Shown piece after piece: positions 44,692-54,207 of a stretch of 64,000 nt of DNA. The translations under genes were made by a program, and so were the position numbers. The first letter of the stretch is position 1; every line of letters begins with the position of its first letter. This DNA comes from Oceanicella sp. SM1341 (GTDB lineage Bacteria; Pseudomonadota; Alphaproteobacteria; Rhodobacterales; Rhodobacteraceae): positions 62,001 through 126,000 of the forward strand of contig NZ_QRGC01000003.1 in NCBI RefSeq assembly GCF_003448965.1. The letters run 5' to 3'. The notes beneath the pieces are model-generated. The model was not told the DNA's origin, searched no databases, and saw nothing but the letters and a program-made list of their open reading frames with translations.

Positions 44692-45702
44692 ATGAAAAAA
44701 GTTCTCTTCGCTTCGACCGCGCTGGTGGCTGCCTCCCTGGGCTCCGCTTCGTTCGCGGCCGAGCCGATCACCGGCTCTGTTGGCGGCTACATGATGATGG
44801 GCCTGGTCTACATGGAAGATCAGGGCGACGAAATCGGCGTCCTCCGTGACGGCGAAATCCACCTCGGCTGGAAAGGCACCTCGGACAACGGCCTGACCTT
44901 CGACGGTCGCGTCGAGCTCGAAGCCCACACCCAGGCCGGCGACCAGATCGACGAAAACTGGGCCCGCGTTTCGGGCACCTTCGGTTCGGTCATGATCGGT
45001 TCCGACGACTCCTCGTCCAACGCGATGGAAAAGGGCGTGTTCTACGGCCCGGGTTCCCGCGTCGGCTACTGGGACTCGTTCTACTCGGTGACCTACACCT
45101 CGATGGGCGGCGACATCCCGGTCATCCGCTACACCACCCCGAACATCTCCGGCTTCACCGCGTCGGTCGACTGGGGCCCGAACTCCTCCGCTGACGGCGT
45201 GAACGACAGCAACCTCGTGTTCGGCGGCTACGGCGCCCCCGGCGACACCGACGGCCAGCGCTGGTCGGTTGGTGCGAAGTACGAAGGCGAGATCGACGGC
45301 GTGGGCTTCGGCGTCGGCGCCGGCTACCTCGACGGCGACTCCGACTTCTACGATGACGGCTTCTGGCACGTCGGTGGTGAGATCTCCTACGTCGGCTTCT
45401 CGCTCGGCGTGCACTACGACTCCGCCGGCTACCAGTACGTCGGCCCGGCCGGCTTCTACAACACCGTTGGCACCATCTCGGTCGGCGCTCAGTACGAGAC
45501 CGGTCCCTGGACCTTCGGCGGCGGTTGGGCGACCAACACCGAAGGCCGTGACGTGAACAACTGGGGTGTGTGGGCGACCTACGCCATCGCTCCGGGCGTC
45601 ACCGGTACCCTCGGCTACGAAGGCAACGACGCTGGCGAGTACAACACCGTGTACGCCGGCTCCGAGAACGTCGTGACCGGCTACCTCCGCGTCGCGTTCT
45701 GA
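44692..45702 (+). CDS. Outer-membrane porin, Rhodobacter type (first copy)
   Basis: 336 residues. A standard signal peptide ends at SFA-AEPIT. The mature 16-strand barrel is that of trimeric general porins (GVLRDGEIHLGWKGTSDNGL, DQIDENWARVSG, TTPNISGF, GVTGTLGYEGND) and ends in YLRVAF with C-terminal Phe for barrel assembly. Codons such as GGT, GCT, CGT and GTT are more frequent than in neighbours, as expected for a very highly expressed gene. GAGGG lies upstream of the ATG. A related copy follows after 245 bp. Confidence 0.92.
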   Translation: MKKVLFASTALVAASLGSASFAAEPITGSVGGYMMMGLVYMEDQGDEIGVLRDGEIHLGWKGTSDNGLTFDGRVELEAHTQAGDQIDENWARVSGTFGSVMIGSDDSSSNAMEKGVFYGPGSRVGYWDSFYSVTYTSMGGDIPVIRYTTPNISGFTASVDWGPNSSADGVNDSNLVFGGYGAPGDTDGQRWSVGAKYEGEIDGVGFGVGAGYLDGDSDFYDDGFWHVGGEISYVGFSLGVHYDSAGYQYVGPAGFYNTVGTISVGAQYETGPWTFGGGWATNTEGRDVNNWGVWATYAIAPGVTGTLGYEGNDAGEYNTVYAGSENVVTGYLRVAF

Positions 45703-45728
45703 TCTCGACCATCTCACGATGGTTTGAA

Positions 45729-45753
45729 GGCGGGCCCCCGGGCCCGCCTTTTT
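45729..45753 (+). terminator. Intrinsic terminator after the first porin
   Basis: Perfect 8-bp arms (45729-45736 and 45741-45748) with a 4-nt loop, followed by TTTTT. A textbook Rho-independent terminator 27 nt after the stop; it separates the two porin transcripts. Confidence 0.9.
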
Positions 45754-45947
45754 CGTTTCCGGTGACAATTTCGTCCGGAAAGTAACATGTTGCTGCATGT
45801 TTTGCCGGTAGGCTCCCGCCCCATTGCCCTCACGATTTCCTGAGAGCGGGTCACAATAACTTGCGTTTACGCGACTATCTTGATATCGCATCCACTGCGT
45901 GTGGAGGCCCTTACCTCTCGCGCAAGTTATCCTATGGAGAGCAGACA

Positions 45948-46907
45948 ATGGTAATCAGAAGCGTCGTGGCAGCGACCATTCTGGCCGGCGGCTCGGCAAC
46001 GGCGGGCCTCGCGGCCGAGCCGATCACCGCGTCCGTCGGCGGATACATGAACTTCGGCCTGGCCTACCAGTCCGACAACGGCGACGAAGTCGGCGTCCTG
46101 CGGGACGGCGAGATCTGGTTCGGCTGGAAAGGCACCACCGACAACGGCCTGACCTTCGACGGCCGGGTCGAGCTCGAAGCCGCCACCGACGCGAACGACC
46201 AGATCGACGAGAACTGGGCCCGCGTCTCGGGCGCCTTCGGTGCGATCACCATCGGCTCGAACGACGACGCGTCGGACGCCTTCGAGTACGGCTACTTCGA
46301 GGCGCCGAGCACCAAGATCGGCTACTTCGATTCGGACGTGGGCGTGATCGGCTCGTCCAACGGCGGCGACTCGCCGTCGATCTTCTACACCACCCCGAAC
46401 ATCTCCGGCTTCCAGGCGATGGTCGGCTGGAGCCCGGATGCCGGCGCCGACGGCGTGGGCAACGCCTTCCACCAGGGCGACGGCAACCTCGTGTTCGGCG
46501 ACGACACCTCCAAGTGGTCGGTCGGCGCGGGCTACACCGGTGAGTTCAGCGGCGTCGAGCTCGAGTTCGGCGGCGGCTACTTCACCATCGAGAACGGCCC
46601 CGACGCCTGGCAGGGCGGCGCGACCGTCTCCTACCAGGGCTTCGGCGTGGGCGTGACCTACGACCAGCGCGGCGCCAACGACGGCGAGGACGACGCCATC
46701 GCGGTCGGCGCGCAGTACGTGACCGGTCCCTGGACCTTCGCCGGCGGCTGGGCCACTGCCCTCTCCGGCGAGGACATGAACGACTACGGTGTCTGGGCCA
46801 CCTACGCGGTCGCTCCGGGCGTCACCGGCACCCTCGGCTACGAGGGCAACGACAGCGACGAGCCCGGTGACAACACCGTGATGGGCTACATGCGCGTCTC
46901 GTTCTGA
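45948..46907 (+). CDS. Outer-membrane porin, Rhodobacter type (second copy)
   Basis: 319 residues from the ATG at 45948 (GGAGAG 8 nt upstream). It has a signal peptide ending at GLA-AEPIT and a barrel very similar to the first copy (GVLRDGEIWFGWKGTTDNGL, DQIDENWARVSGAFG, YTTPNISGF), ending in YMRVSF. Differences cluster in the loops expected at the cell surface and at the pore, suggesting different permeability or phage exposure. Codon use is closer to the genome average than in copy one. It has its own spacer with TTGCGT at 45863-45868 as a possible -35, so it may be regulated separately. Confidence 0.92.
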   Translation: MVIRSVVAATILAGGSATAGLAAEPITASVGGYMNFGLAYQSDNGDEVGVLRDGEIWFGWKGTTDNGLTFDGRVELEAATDANDQIDENWARVSGAFGAITIGSNDDASDAFEYGYFEAPSTKIGYFDSDVGVIGSSNGGDSPSIFYTTPNISGFQAMVGWSPDAGADGVGNAFHQGDGNLVFGDDTSKWSVGAGYTGEFSGVELEFGGGYFTIENGPDAWQGGATVSYQGFGVGVTYDQRGANDGEDDAIAVGAQYVTGPWTFAGGWATALSGEDMNDYGVWATYAVAPGVTGTLGYEGNDSDEPGDNTVMGYMRVSF

Positions 46908-46928
46908 TTTCGCGCAAGCGATCGGATG

Positions 46929-46962
46929 AAAGGGGGAGCGGGCCCGGCCTGCTCCCCTTTTT
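46929..46962 (+). terminator. Intrinsic terminator after the second porin
   Basis: Arms GGGGAGC (46933-46939) and GCTCCCC (46951-46957), extendable by flanking A/T pairs, followed by TTTTT. It starts about 20 nt after the stop. Confidence 0.88.
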
Positions 46963-47018
46963 CTTTGCCCGCACGCGGGCTAGAACCGGGGGCAACGCAT
47001 CCGCCGGAGGCCCTGCCC

Positions 47019-47669
47019 ATGTCCCTTTCCGAAATCACCGCCCGTATCGACGCCGCCTGCGCGAAGGCCGGGCGCGGACCCGTCACCCTCGTCGCGGTCT
47101 CCAAGGTCCAGCCGGATGAGCGGGTGGAAGCGGTGCTGGAGCAGGGCCAGCGCGTGTTCGGCGAGAACCGGGTGCAGGAGGCGGCCGGCAAGTGGCCCGG
47201 CTTCCGCGCGCGGTTCGAGGGCATCGAGCTGCATCTCATCGGCCCGCTGCAGACCAACAAGCTGCGCCAGGCGCTCGACCTCTTCGACGTCATCCAGTCG
47301 GTCGACCGTCCGAAGCTCGCGCGGATGCTGGCCGACGAGGCCCAGGCCCGCGGCGCCTGCCCCGACCTGTTCATCCAGGTGAACACCGGCGAGGAGCCGC
47401 AGAAGGCCGGCGTGCTCCCCGCCGAGGCCGATGCCTTCATCGCGCAGGTGCGCGACGCGTACGGCCTGCCGCTGAAGGGGCTGATGGTGATCCCGCCGGT
47501 CGACGAGGAACCGGCCCTGCATTTCGCCCTGCTGGCGAAGATCGCGAAGCGCAACGGGCTCGAGGGGCTCTCCATGGGCATGAGCGGCGATTTCGAGAGC
47601 GCCATCGCCCTGGGCGCCACGCATGTGCGCGTGGGCTCGGCCCTGTTCGGCGAGCGTGTTACCGGATGA
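47019..47669 (+). CDS. YggS/PLPBP-family pyridoxal phosphate homeostasis protein
   Basis: 216 residues of the alanine-racemase-like TIM-barrel fold that binds PLP without a catalytic partner domain. The PLP lysine is in VAVSKVQP near residue 30. FGENRVQEA, LHLIGPLQTNK, VNTGEEPQKAG and GMSGDFESAIALGATHVRVGSALFG are family signatures. These proteins buffer PLP and keep vitamin B6 and amino-acid pools in balance. CGGAGG lies 8 nt before the ATG at 47019. The gene ends 11 nt inside the convergent transpeptidase gene. Confidence 0.93.
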   Translation: MSLSEITARIDAACAKAGRGPVTLVAVSKVQPDERVEAVLEQGQRVFGENRVQEAAGKWPGFRARFEGIELHLIGPLQTNKLRQALDLFDVIQSVDRPKLARMLADEAQARGACPDLFIQVNTGEEPQKAGVLPAEADAFIAQVRDAYGLPLKGLMVIPPVDEEPALHFALLAKIAKRNGLEGLSMGMSGDFESAIALGATHVRVGSALFGERVTG

Positions 47670-48156
47670 TGACGCGGCTGCGCGGGCTCCAGCGCTGCAG
47701 GATCCAGCCGAGGTCGTCGCGCCGGAAGGCCACGCAGCCCGCCGTGGGCTTGCGCGGGCCGCGCCAGACATGCAGGAAGATGGCGCTGCCCGCCCCGGCC
47801 ACGGCCACCGGCCAGTTGTAATCGAGCGCCCCGACGAGATCGTAGAGCCCGTCCGGCCGGCGCAGCGCCTCGTGCGAATGCGGGTGCGGGGCGCGGACGG
47901 CGGTGTTGTAGGCCGGATCGGCCGGATCGTCCGACCAGAGGTCGCGCGGGCCGATCGGCGTCGCGCCCGGGGCGAAGCCGCCGCGGTCCGGCCGGGCCAT
48001 CACCTCGCCCAGGTGCCAGACGCCGCGCGGGGTGATGCCGTCGCCCTCGCAGCACTTCTGCCCGATGCCGCCGCGCCCCACCGAGCAGGGAAAGCTGCGG
48101 CCGAGGAAGCGGGCGCCCCAGGGGCCCACCACGAGGTCGGTCAGCCGCGGCGTCAC
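47659..48156 (-). CDS. L,D-transpeptidase (YkuD) family protein
   Basis: 165 residues of the YkuD fold. The C-terminal HVWRGPRKPTAGCVAFRRDD contains the catalytic Cys with the upstream His; an earlier GDGITPRGVWHLG segment is also typical. YkuD enzymes cross-link peptidoglycan or attach lipoproteins. No signal peptide is seen from the GTG at 48156 that overlaps the ribA stop (GTGA), as in the family of short alphaproteobacterial members; export would need an undetected signal. Coupled to ribA. Confidence 0.8.
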   Translation of the reverse strand: MTPRLTDLVVGPWGARFLGRSFPCSVGRGGIGQKCCEGDGITPRGVWHLGEVMARPDRGGFAPGATPIGPRDLWSDDPADPAYNTAVRAPHPHSHEALRRPDGLYDLVGALDYNWPVAVAGAGSAIFLHVWRGPRKPTAGCVAFRRDDLGWILQRWSPRSRVIIR

Positions 48157-49247
48157 AGCAGGTGGCCGCTCTTCGCCGCCTTCACCGCGAGATAGCCGCG
48201 GTTGTGCGCGTTCTCGCCCACGCGCAGCGGCACGCGTTCGGTCACCGCCACGCCGGCGCCCTCCATCATCGACACCTTGCGCGGGTTGTTGGTCATCAGC
48301 CGCACGGCGGAGAAGCCCATGCGCTTGAGGATCTCGGTGCCGATGCGGAAGTCGCGCTCGTCGTCCTCGAAGCCGATGCGGTGGTTGGCCTCCACCGTGT
48401 CGAAGCCCTGATCCTGCAGCGAGTAGGCGCGCATCTTGTTGGCAAGGCCGATGCCCCTGCCCTCCTGGTTGAGGTAGAGCAGCACGCCCGCGCCCTCGGC
48501 CCCGATCTGGGCGAGGGCGGCGCGCAGCTGCGGGCCGCAGTCGCATTTCAGCGAGCCCACGAGGTCGCCGGTGAAACAGGCGGAATGCAGACGCGAGAGC
48601 ACCGGCTGGCGACGGTCCGGCGCGCCGATCTCCACCGCGTAATGCTCCTCGCCGCCGTTGCGCGGGCGAAACACGTGCACGCGGCCCGCCTCCGACACCT
48701 CGAGCGGCACGCGCGCGTCGGCCACCGGCTCGAGCGCCATCGCCTCGGGGCGGGCATTGGCCACGTCGGCGATGGAGAGCTGGCCCAGCCCGGCGGCAAG
48801 CGCGCGCGCCTCCAGCTCCGCACCGCCACCGAGGGTGACGGCGGCGGGCAGCAGGTGGGCCTGCTTGGCAAGCTGCACCGCCACGCGGGCCAGCGCCGCA
48901 TCGCCGCCGCGCCGGGTGGCATAGGGGCCCTTCATCGGCATCTTCAGGTCGGAGGCGGGGTCGGCCGTGGCGCGCAGCCAGGCGGCGGCGGCATCGGCCG
49001 GCACGGCGATGCGGGCGATGTCGCCGTCATAGGCGCGGGCGCGCAGGGTCTCGGCACGCCGCGCGGTCACCACCACGTCGATCTCGCCGCCCAGGGCGCG
49101 CAGCTCGTCCAGCCGGTCGGCGGTGAGGGTTTCGGCGGCGAGCGCGAGCATCCGCGCCTCGCCCGCGCGCAGCAGCACCGGCACGCCGATGCGGAAATCG
49201 GCCTGGGCCCGGGCCACGCGCTCCTCGGCGCTGAGATGGAAGTTCAT
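48153..49247 (-). CDS. ribA: GTP cyclohydrolase II with N-terminal DHBP-synthase-like half
   Basis: 364 residues. The C-terminal ~200 residues are RibA, which opens GTP for riboflavin synthesis: the zinc cysteines are in SRLHSACFTGDLVGSLKCDC (about 225-245) and NQEGRGIGLANK holds the catalytic region, followed by GFEDDERDF. The N-terminal ~160 residues resemble a degenerate ribB (dihydroxybutanone-phosphate synthase) half without its acidic active site, an arrangement known in alphaproteobacteria. The ATG at 49247 starts a family-like MNFHLS; longer starts add nothing recognisable. Divergent from the response regulator gene. Confidence 0.9.
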   Translation of the reverse strand: MNFHLSAEERVARAQADFRIGVPVLLRAGEARMLALAAETLTADRLDELRALGGEIDVVVTARRAETLRARAYDGDIARIAVPADAAAAWLRATADPASDLKMPMKGPYATRRGGDAALARVAVQLAKQAHLLPAAVTLGGGAELEARALAAGLGQLSIADVANARPEAMALEPVADARVPLEVSEAGRVHVFRPRNGGEEHYAVEIGAPDRRQPVLSRLHSACFTGDLVGSLKCDCGPQLRAALAQIGAEGAGVLLYLNQEGRGIGLANKMRAYSLQDQGFDTVEANHRIGFEDDERDFRIGTEILKRMGFSAVRLMTNNPRKVSMMEGAGVAVTERVPLRVGENAHNRGYLAVKAAKSGHLL

Positions 49248-49448
49248 GGCAGATCCCGCTTCCCGCTGGCGTGAGACATGGTGACGTACACCTGGTACGC
49301 GCGAGCTATATAGGCAGATGACCGGCAAAGTGAAACAATTGCACATCGGGCAACACGCTTGCGTGAAATTCGTGAGCATGCCCTTGCTCCGGCGGCCACC
49401 AGACAAATCTCTTCACCAAACGAAACACTTGAGTGACTGGGGAAGACC

Positions 49449-50135
49449 ATGAGCACGCTGCGCAAGATCCTGCTGGTAGACGACGAGGCCGACCTGCGCG
49501 AGGCCCTCGCTGACCAGCTCGTCCTCACCGATGATTTCGACGTCTTCGAGGCCGGCAACGGCGCCGAGGCGCTGGAGAAGGTGAAGGAGCAGACCTACGA
49601 TCTCGTGGTGCTCGACGTGGGCCTGCCCGATCTCGACGGCCGCGAGCTGTGCCGGCTGATGCGCAAGAACGGGGTGAAATGCCCCATCCTGATGCTCACC
49701 GGCCATGCCTCGGATTCCGACACCATCCTCGGGCTCGACGCCGGCGCGAACGACTATGTGGCCAAGCCCTTCCGCTTTCCCGTGCTGCTCGCGCGCATCC
49801 GCGCGCAGCTGCGCCAGCACGAGCAGTCGGAGGACGCGGTCTTCGCCATCGGGCCCTATTCCTTCCGCCCCTCCACCAAGATGCTGATGGACGAGAAGGA
49901 CCAGAAGATCCGCCTCACCGAGAAGGAAACCTCGATCCTGAAATACCTCTACCGCGCCGATGACCGCGTGGTGAGCCGCGATACCCTGCTGCACGAGGTC
50001 TGGGGCTACAACGCCGGCGTGACCACCCACACGCTGGAAACCCACATCTACCGCCTGCGCCAGAAGATCGAGCCCGACCCGGCGAATGCACGCATTCTGG
50101 TCACGGAATCGGGAGGCTACCGCCTGGTGCCCTGA
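49449..50135 (+). CDS. OmpR-family response regulator (CenR-like)
   Basis: 228 residues. The receiver domain has the acidic pair Asp11-Asp12, the phosphorylated Asp56 (LVVLDVGLPD) and the Lys in YVAKPF. The C-terminal winged helix (about 130-228, with LTEKETSILKYLYR and THTLETHIYRLRQKIE) binds DNA. No sensor kinase is adjacent. Sequence style and location beside xthA match the essential cell-envelope regulator CenR of Caulobacter and Rhodobacter, but that identity is inferred. GGAAG precedes the ATG. Confidence 0.85.
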   Translation: MSTLRKILLVDDEADLREALADQLVLTDDFDVFEAGNGAEALEKVKEQTYDLVVLDVGLPDLDGRELCRLMRKNGVKCPILMLTGHASDSDTILGLDAGANDYVAKPFRFPVLLARIRAQLRQHEQSEDAVFAIGPYSFRPSTKMLMDEKDQKIRLTEKETSILKYLYRADDRVVSRDTLLHEVWGYNAGVTTHTLETHIYRLRQKIEPDPANARILVTESGGYRLVP

Positions 50136-50329
50136 GGCGCGGGGCCCGGCAGCCACGCATTCAGAATTCAATACCATCTGGCAGAAAACCCGGTGGCGGG
50201 CCTTCGGAATCCTTGACCGGCAGCCCGCCCCCGACGCACGATATGCATGCACCCGACGATCCCCAGGTTCGCGGTGCATCCCTTCGGCCCCACCCCCTCA
50301 CCGGGCCGAAAACCCCTCGCAGGGTGGAC

Positions 50330-50353
50330 GCCCGACGGCCCAGACCGTCGGGC
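50330..50353 (+). terminator. Intrinsic terminator after the response regulator
   Basis: Perfect 9-bp arms (50330-50338 and 50345-50353) with a 6-nt loop, followed by a T-rich run. It lies in the 305-bp spacer before xthA, where nothing else was recognised. Confidence 0.75.
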
Positions 50354-50440
50354 GCTTTCCTTTCCGGCAACCGGCCATCTTCGACCTTGAGCCCCGGAAC
50401 CCGGCAGGCCATTATCCGCGGCCAACAGCCGGAGACCCCC

Positions 50441-51229
50441 ATGACCGTCACGATCTGCACCTGGAACATCAATTCCGTCCGCCTGCGCGAGCCCATCGTG
50501 CGCCGCCTGCTGGAAGAGGAAGCGCCCGACGTGCTGTGCCTGCAGGAGACGAAGTCCCCGGTGGAGAAGCTGCCGCTGGAGGGGTTTGCCGCGCTTGGCT
50601 ACACCCATGTGATCGCGCGCGGCCAGAAGGGCTACAACGGCGTGGCCATCCTCTCGCGCCTGCCGATGGAGGACGCCGGCCAGCGCGACTTCTGCACCAA
50701 GGGCGATGCACGCCACGTGGCCGGCCGGCTGGCCGACGGCACCACGATCCACAACTACTACATCCCCGCCGGCGGCGACGAGCCCGATCCGCTGGTGAAC
50801 CCGAAGTTCGAGCACAAGCTCGCCTTCCTCACCGAGATGCGCGCGTGGTTCACCGCCGAGCCGCCGCAGCGCTCCATCCTGGTGGGCGACCTCAACATCG
50901 CCCCGCGCGAGGATGATGTCTGGTCGCACAAGGCGCTGCTGAAGGTGGTCTCGCACACGCCGATCGAGGTGGAGCACCTCACCGCGGCGCAGGAGGCCGG
51001 CAACTGGGTGGATGTCACCCGCCAGCACATCCCCGAGGGGCAGCTCTATTCCTGGTGGTCCTACCGCGCGCGGGACTGGGACGCCGCCGACAAGGGCCGC
51101 CGGCTCGACCATGTCTGGGCCACGCCCGACATCGCGCCCGCCTCCTCCGGCAGCCGCATCCTGCGCGATTGCCGCGGCTGGACCCAGCCGTCCGACCATG
51201 CCCCGGTCTTCGCCACCTTCGAGCTCTGA
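50441..51229 (+). CDS. xthA: Exodeoxyribonuclease III
   Basis: 262 residues. AP endonuclease and 3'-exonuclease of base-excision repair. Active-site residues of the exonuclease-endonuclease-phosphatase fold are present: Asn and Glu in WNINSV and LQETKSP, Asp/Asn in VGDLNIAP, RLDHVW, and the final His in SDHAPV. CGGAG lies before the ATG at 50441. The enoyl-CoA hydratase gene begins 7 nt after its stop. Confidence 0.93.
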   Translation: MTVTICTWNINSVRLREPIVRRLLEEEAPDVLCLQETKSPVEKLPLEGFAALGYTHVIARGQKGYNGVAILSRLPMEDAGQRDFCTKGDARHVAGRLADGTTIHNYYIPAGGDEPDPLVNPKFEHKLAFLTEMRAWFTAEPPQRSILVGDLNIAPREDDVWSHKALLKVVSHTPIEVEHLTAAQEAGNWVDVTRQHIPEGQLYSWWSYRARDWDAADKGRRLDHVWATPDIAPASSGSRILRDCRGWTQPSDHAPVFATFEL

Positions 51230-51236
51230 ACCCGCC

Positions 51237-51980
51237 ATGATCGAGACCGCCGTCGAAGGCCCCGTCGCCCGCATCACCCTCGCCCGGCCCGAGCGTCACA
51301 ACGCGCTCGACCGCGCGGCGATGGCGGCGCTGACGGAGGCGCTCGGCAATCTCGCCGCCCGGCCGGAGCTGCGCGTGCTGGTGCTCACCGGCACCGGGCG
51401 CAGCTTCTGCTCCGGCGCGGCGCTCGACGGGATCGCGGCGGACTGGACCGAAAACCCCCTCACCGCGCTCTGCGACACGCTCGAGGCCTTCCCCCGCCCC
51501 ACCATCTGCGCCCTCAACGGCGGGGTATACGGCGGCGGGGTGGAGCTGGCGCTCGCCTGCGATTTCCGCATCGGGGTGGATGGCATGCGCATGTTCGTGC
51601 CGCCTGCGAAACTGGGCATCCACTACGAGCCCGCCGGCATCGCCCGCGCCCTGCGCGTGGTGGGCCAGCAGGCCACGCGGCGGATGTTCCTGCGCGCCGA
51701 GACCTTCTCCGACACCGCCCTGCGCGACATCGGCTTCCTCGACGAACTCGTGGTGCCCGAGGCGCTGGAGCCGCGGCTGGAGGCGCTGGCGGAGGAGCTG
51801 TCGGCGCTCGCCCCGCTCGCGGTCTCGGGCATGAAGCGCACCATCACCGAGCTCGGCGCAGGCCGGCTCGACACGGAGGCGGCGCGGGCCCGCATCGCGG
51901 CCTGTTTCGCCTCCTCCGACCACGCCGAGGGCCTTGCCGCGATGCGCGACAAGCGCCCTCCCCGTTTCACCGGCTCCTGA
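51237..51980 (+). CDS. Enoyl-CoA hydratase/isomerase family protein
   Basis: 247 residues of the crotonase fold. ITLARPERHNALDRAAM at the start, the oxyanion-hole segment SFCSGAALDGIA near residue 60, and GGVYGGGVELALACDFRI near residue 100 are typical. The second of the usual pair of catalytic glutamates (after the GG motif) appears to be replaced, as position ~122 lies in a VPPAKLGIHYEPAG segment with Tyr-Glu, so it may be a hydratase or another crotonase type. The substrate is unknown. Probably co-transcribed with xthA. Confidence 0.85.
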   Translation: MIETAVEGPVARITLARPERHNALDRAAMAALTEALGNLAARPELRVLVLTGTGRSFCSGAALDGIAADWTENPLTALCDTLEAFPRPTICALNGGVYGGGVELALACDFRIGVDGMRMFVPPAKLGIHYEPAGIARALRVVGQQATRRMFLRAETFSDTALRDIGFLDELVVPEALEPRLEALAEELSALAPLAVSGMKRTITELGAGRLDTEAARARIAACFASSDHAEGLAAMRDKRPPRFTGS

Positions 51981-52094
51981 GCCCGAACAGCCTCGTGCGG
52001 CGGCGTGAGCAGGCTTGCGCCACCGCCCGGACCCCCCCTCGCGCCAAGGCGCGAAAATACAAGACACGAACCGCGACAGATTCCGCCCCGACTG

Positions 52095-52123
52095 CTTGCA
52101 GGCCGCGTTTTCGCCGCCTATAT
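52095..52123 (+). promoter_or_regulatory. Probable heat-shock (RpoH) promoter of dnaK
   Basis: CTTG at 52095-52098, then 18 bp, then CCTATAT at 52117-52123, matching the alphaproteobacterial sigma-32 consensus (CTTG, 17-18 bp, CYTATNT). It lies about 115 bp upstream of the dnaK ATG and gives a leader of about 110 nt. Confidence 0.65.
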
Positions 52124-52238
52124 CGGCTCTGACTCCGATGCCCCTCACCGAAGCGTGAAGGGCCCTCAGGGATGGGGTGCGGGGGCCGCAACGGACCCGG
52201 GCTCCGGAATCGCCGCGTAAAGGAAAGGATGCAGATTC

Positions 52239-54152
52239 ATGGGTAAAGTTATCGGTATCGACCTCGGGACGACCAACTCCTGCGTCGCCATCATGGACGG
52301 CGCGAAACCCCGGGTGATCGAGAATTCCGAGGGCGCGCGCACGACGCCCTCGATGGTCGGGTTCACCGATGACGAGCGCCTCGTTGGCCAGTCGGCCAAG
52401 CGCCAGGCCGTCACCAACCCGTCGAACACCCTCTTCGCCGTGAAGCGCCTCATCGGCCGTCGCATCGACGACCCGATGGTGACGAAGGACAAGGGCATGG
52501 TGCCCTACACCATCGTCGACGGCGGCAACGGCGACGCATGGGTGGAAGTGAAGGGCGACAAGTACAGCCCCAGCCAGATCTCCGCCTTCATCCTGCAGAA
52601 GATGAAGGAAACCGCCGAGAGCTACCTCGGCGAGGACGTGACCCAGGCGGTCATCACCGTTCCGGCCTACTTCAACGACGCTCAGCGCCAGGCCACCAAG
52701 GACGCCGGCAAGATCGCCGGTCTCGAGGTGCTGCGCATCATCAACGAGCCGACGGCCGCCGCGCTCGCCTACGGTCTCGACAAGGAAGGTGGCAAGACCA
52801 TCGCGGTCTATGACCTCGGCGGCGGCACCTTCGACATCTCGATCCTCGAGATCGACGACGGCCTCTTCGAGGTGAAGTCGACCAACGGCGACACCTTCCT
52901 CGGTGGTGAAGACTTCGACATGCGCATCGTCGAGTACCTCGCCGCCGAGTTCAAGAAGGAGCACGGCGTCGACCTCACCAAGGACAAGCTCGCCCTGCAG
53001 CGCCTGAAGGAAGCTGCCGAGAAGGCCAAGATCGAGCTCTCCTCCTCGAGCCAGACCGAGATCAACCAGCCGTTCATCTCGATGGACCCCAAGACCTCGA
53101 CCCCGCTTCACCTGGTGCTCAAGCTCACCCGCGCGAAGCTCGAGGGCCTGGTCGAGGACCTGATCCTGAAGTCGATGAAGCCCTGTGCGGCGGCGCTGAA
53201 GGATGCGGGCCTGACCAAGAACGAGATCGACGAGGTCGTGCTCGTCGGCGGCATGACCCGCATGCCCCGCGTGATCGAGGAAGTGACCAAGTTCTTCGGC
53301 AAGGAGCCCCACAAGGGCGTGAACCCCGATGAGGTCGTGGCCCTCGGCGCCGCCATCCAGGCCGGCGTGCTGCAGGGCGACGTGAAGGACGTGGTCCTGC
53401 TCGACGTGACCCCGCTGTCGCTGGGCATCGAGACGCTGGGCGGCGTGTTCACCCGGCTGATCGACCGCAACACCACGATCCCGACCAAGAAGAGCCAGAT
53501 CTTCTCGACCGCCGACGACAACCAGTCGGCCGTGACGATCCGGGTGTTCCAGGGCGAGCGCGAGATGGCGGCGGACAACAAGCTGCTCGGCCAGTTCAAC
53601 CTCGAGGACATCCCGCCGGCACCGCGCGGCATGCCGCAGATCGAGGTCGCCTTCGACATCGACGCGAACGGAATCGTCTCCGTGTCCGCCAAGGACAAGG
53701 GCACGAACAAGGAGCAGAAGATCACCATCCAGGCTTCGGGCGGTCTTTCCGACGACGACATCGAGAAGATGGTCAAGGAAGCCGAGGCGAACGCCGAGGG
53801 CGACAAGGTGCGCCGCGAGCTGGTGGAGGCGAAGAACCACGCCGAGAGCCTCGCGCATTCCACCGAGAAGTCGCTCAAGGAGCATGGTGACAAGGTCGAC
53901 GCCGAGACCAAGGGCACGATCGAGACCGCCCTTGCCGCGCTGAAGGAAGCCGCCGCCGGGGAAGACCTCGAGGACATCAAGACCAAGACCCAGGCGCTGA
54001 TGGAAGCCTCGATGAAGCTCGGCGAGGCGATCTACAAGGCGCAGTCCGAAGCCGGCGAGGCCCCCGAGGAGGGTCCGCAGGCCGAGGGCGGCAAGGATGA
54101 CGTCGTCGACGCCGATTACGAAGACGTCGACAACGACAAGAAGCAGAACTGA
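52239..54152 (+). CDS. dnaK: Chaperone protein DnaK (Hsp70)
   Basis: 637 residues, full length. ATPase domain: [17 protein letters not shown] at the N-terminus, [15 protein letters not shown] near 195, and [12 protein letters not shown] near 335. The substrate-binding domain begins after the [18 protein letters not shown] linker near 390. The C-terminus is acidic with [26 protein letters not shown] precedes the ATG. A methyltransferase gene separates it from dnaJ. Confidence 0.98.
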   Translation: MGKVIGIDLGTTNSCVAIMDGAKPRVIENSEGARTTPSMVGFTDDERLVGQSAKRQAVTNPSNTLFAVKRLIGRRIDDPMVTKDKGMVPYTIVDGGNGDAWVEVKGDKYSPSQISAFILQKMKETAESYLGEDVTQAVITVPAYFNDAQRQATKDAGKIAGLEVLRIINEPTAAALAYGLDKEGGKTIAVYDLGGGTFDISILEIDDGLFEVKSTNGDTFLGGEDFDMRIVEYLAAEFKKEHGVDLTKDKLALQRLKEAAEKAKIELSSSSQTEINQPFISMDPKTSTPLHLVLKLTRAKLEGLVEDLILKSMKPCAAALKDAGLTKNEIDEVVLVGGMTRMPRVIEEVTKFFGKEPHKGVNPDEVVALGAAIQAGVLQGDVKDVVLLDVTPLSLGIETLGGVFTRLIDRNTTIPTKKSQIFSTADDNQSAVTIRVFQGEREMAADNKLLGQFNLEDIPPAPRGMPQIEVAFDIDANGIVSVSAKDKGTNKEQKITIQASGGLSDDDIEKMVKEAEANAEGDKVRRELVEAKNHAESLAHSTEKSLKEHGDKVDAETKGTIETALAALKEAAAGEDLEDIKTKTQALMEASMKLGEAIYKAQSEAGEAPEEGPQAEGGKDDVVDADYEDVDNDKKQN

Positions 54153-54207
54153 GGCCATCTCGGGCGGCACCCGGGCAACCGGGTGCCGCCGTCGCAAGGG
54201 GCCTTTC

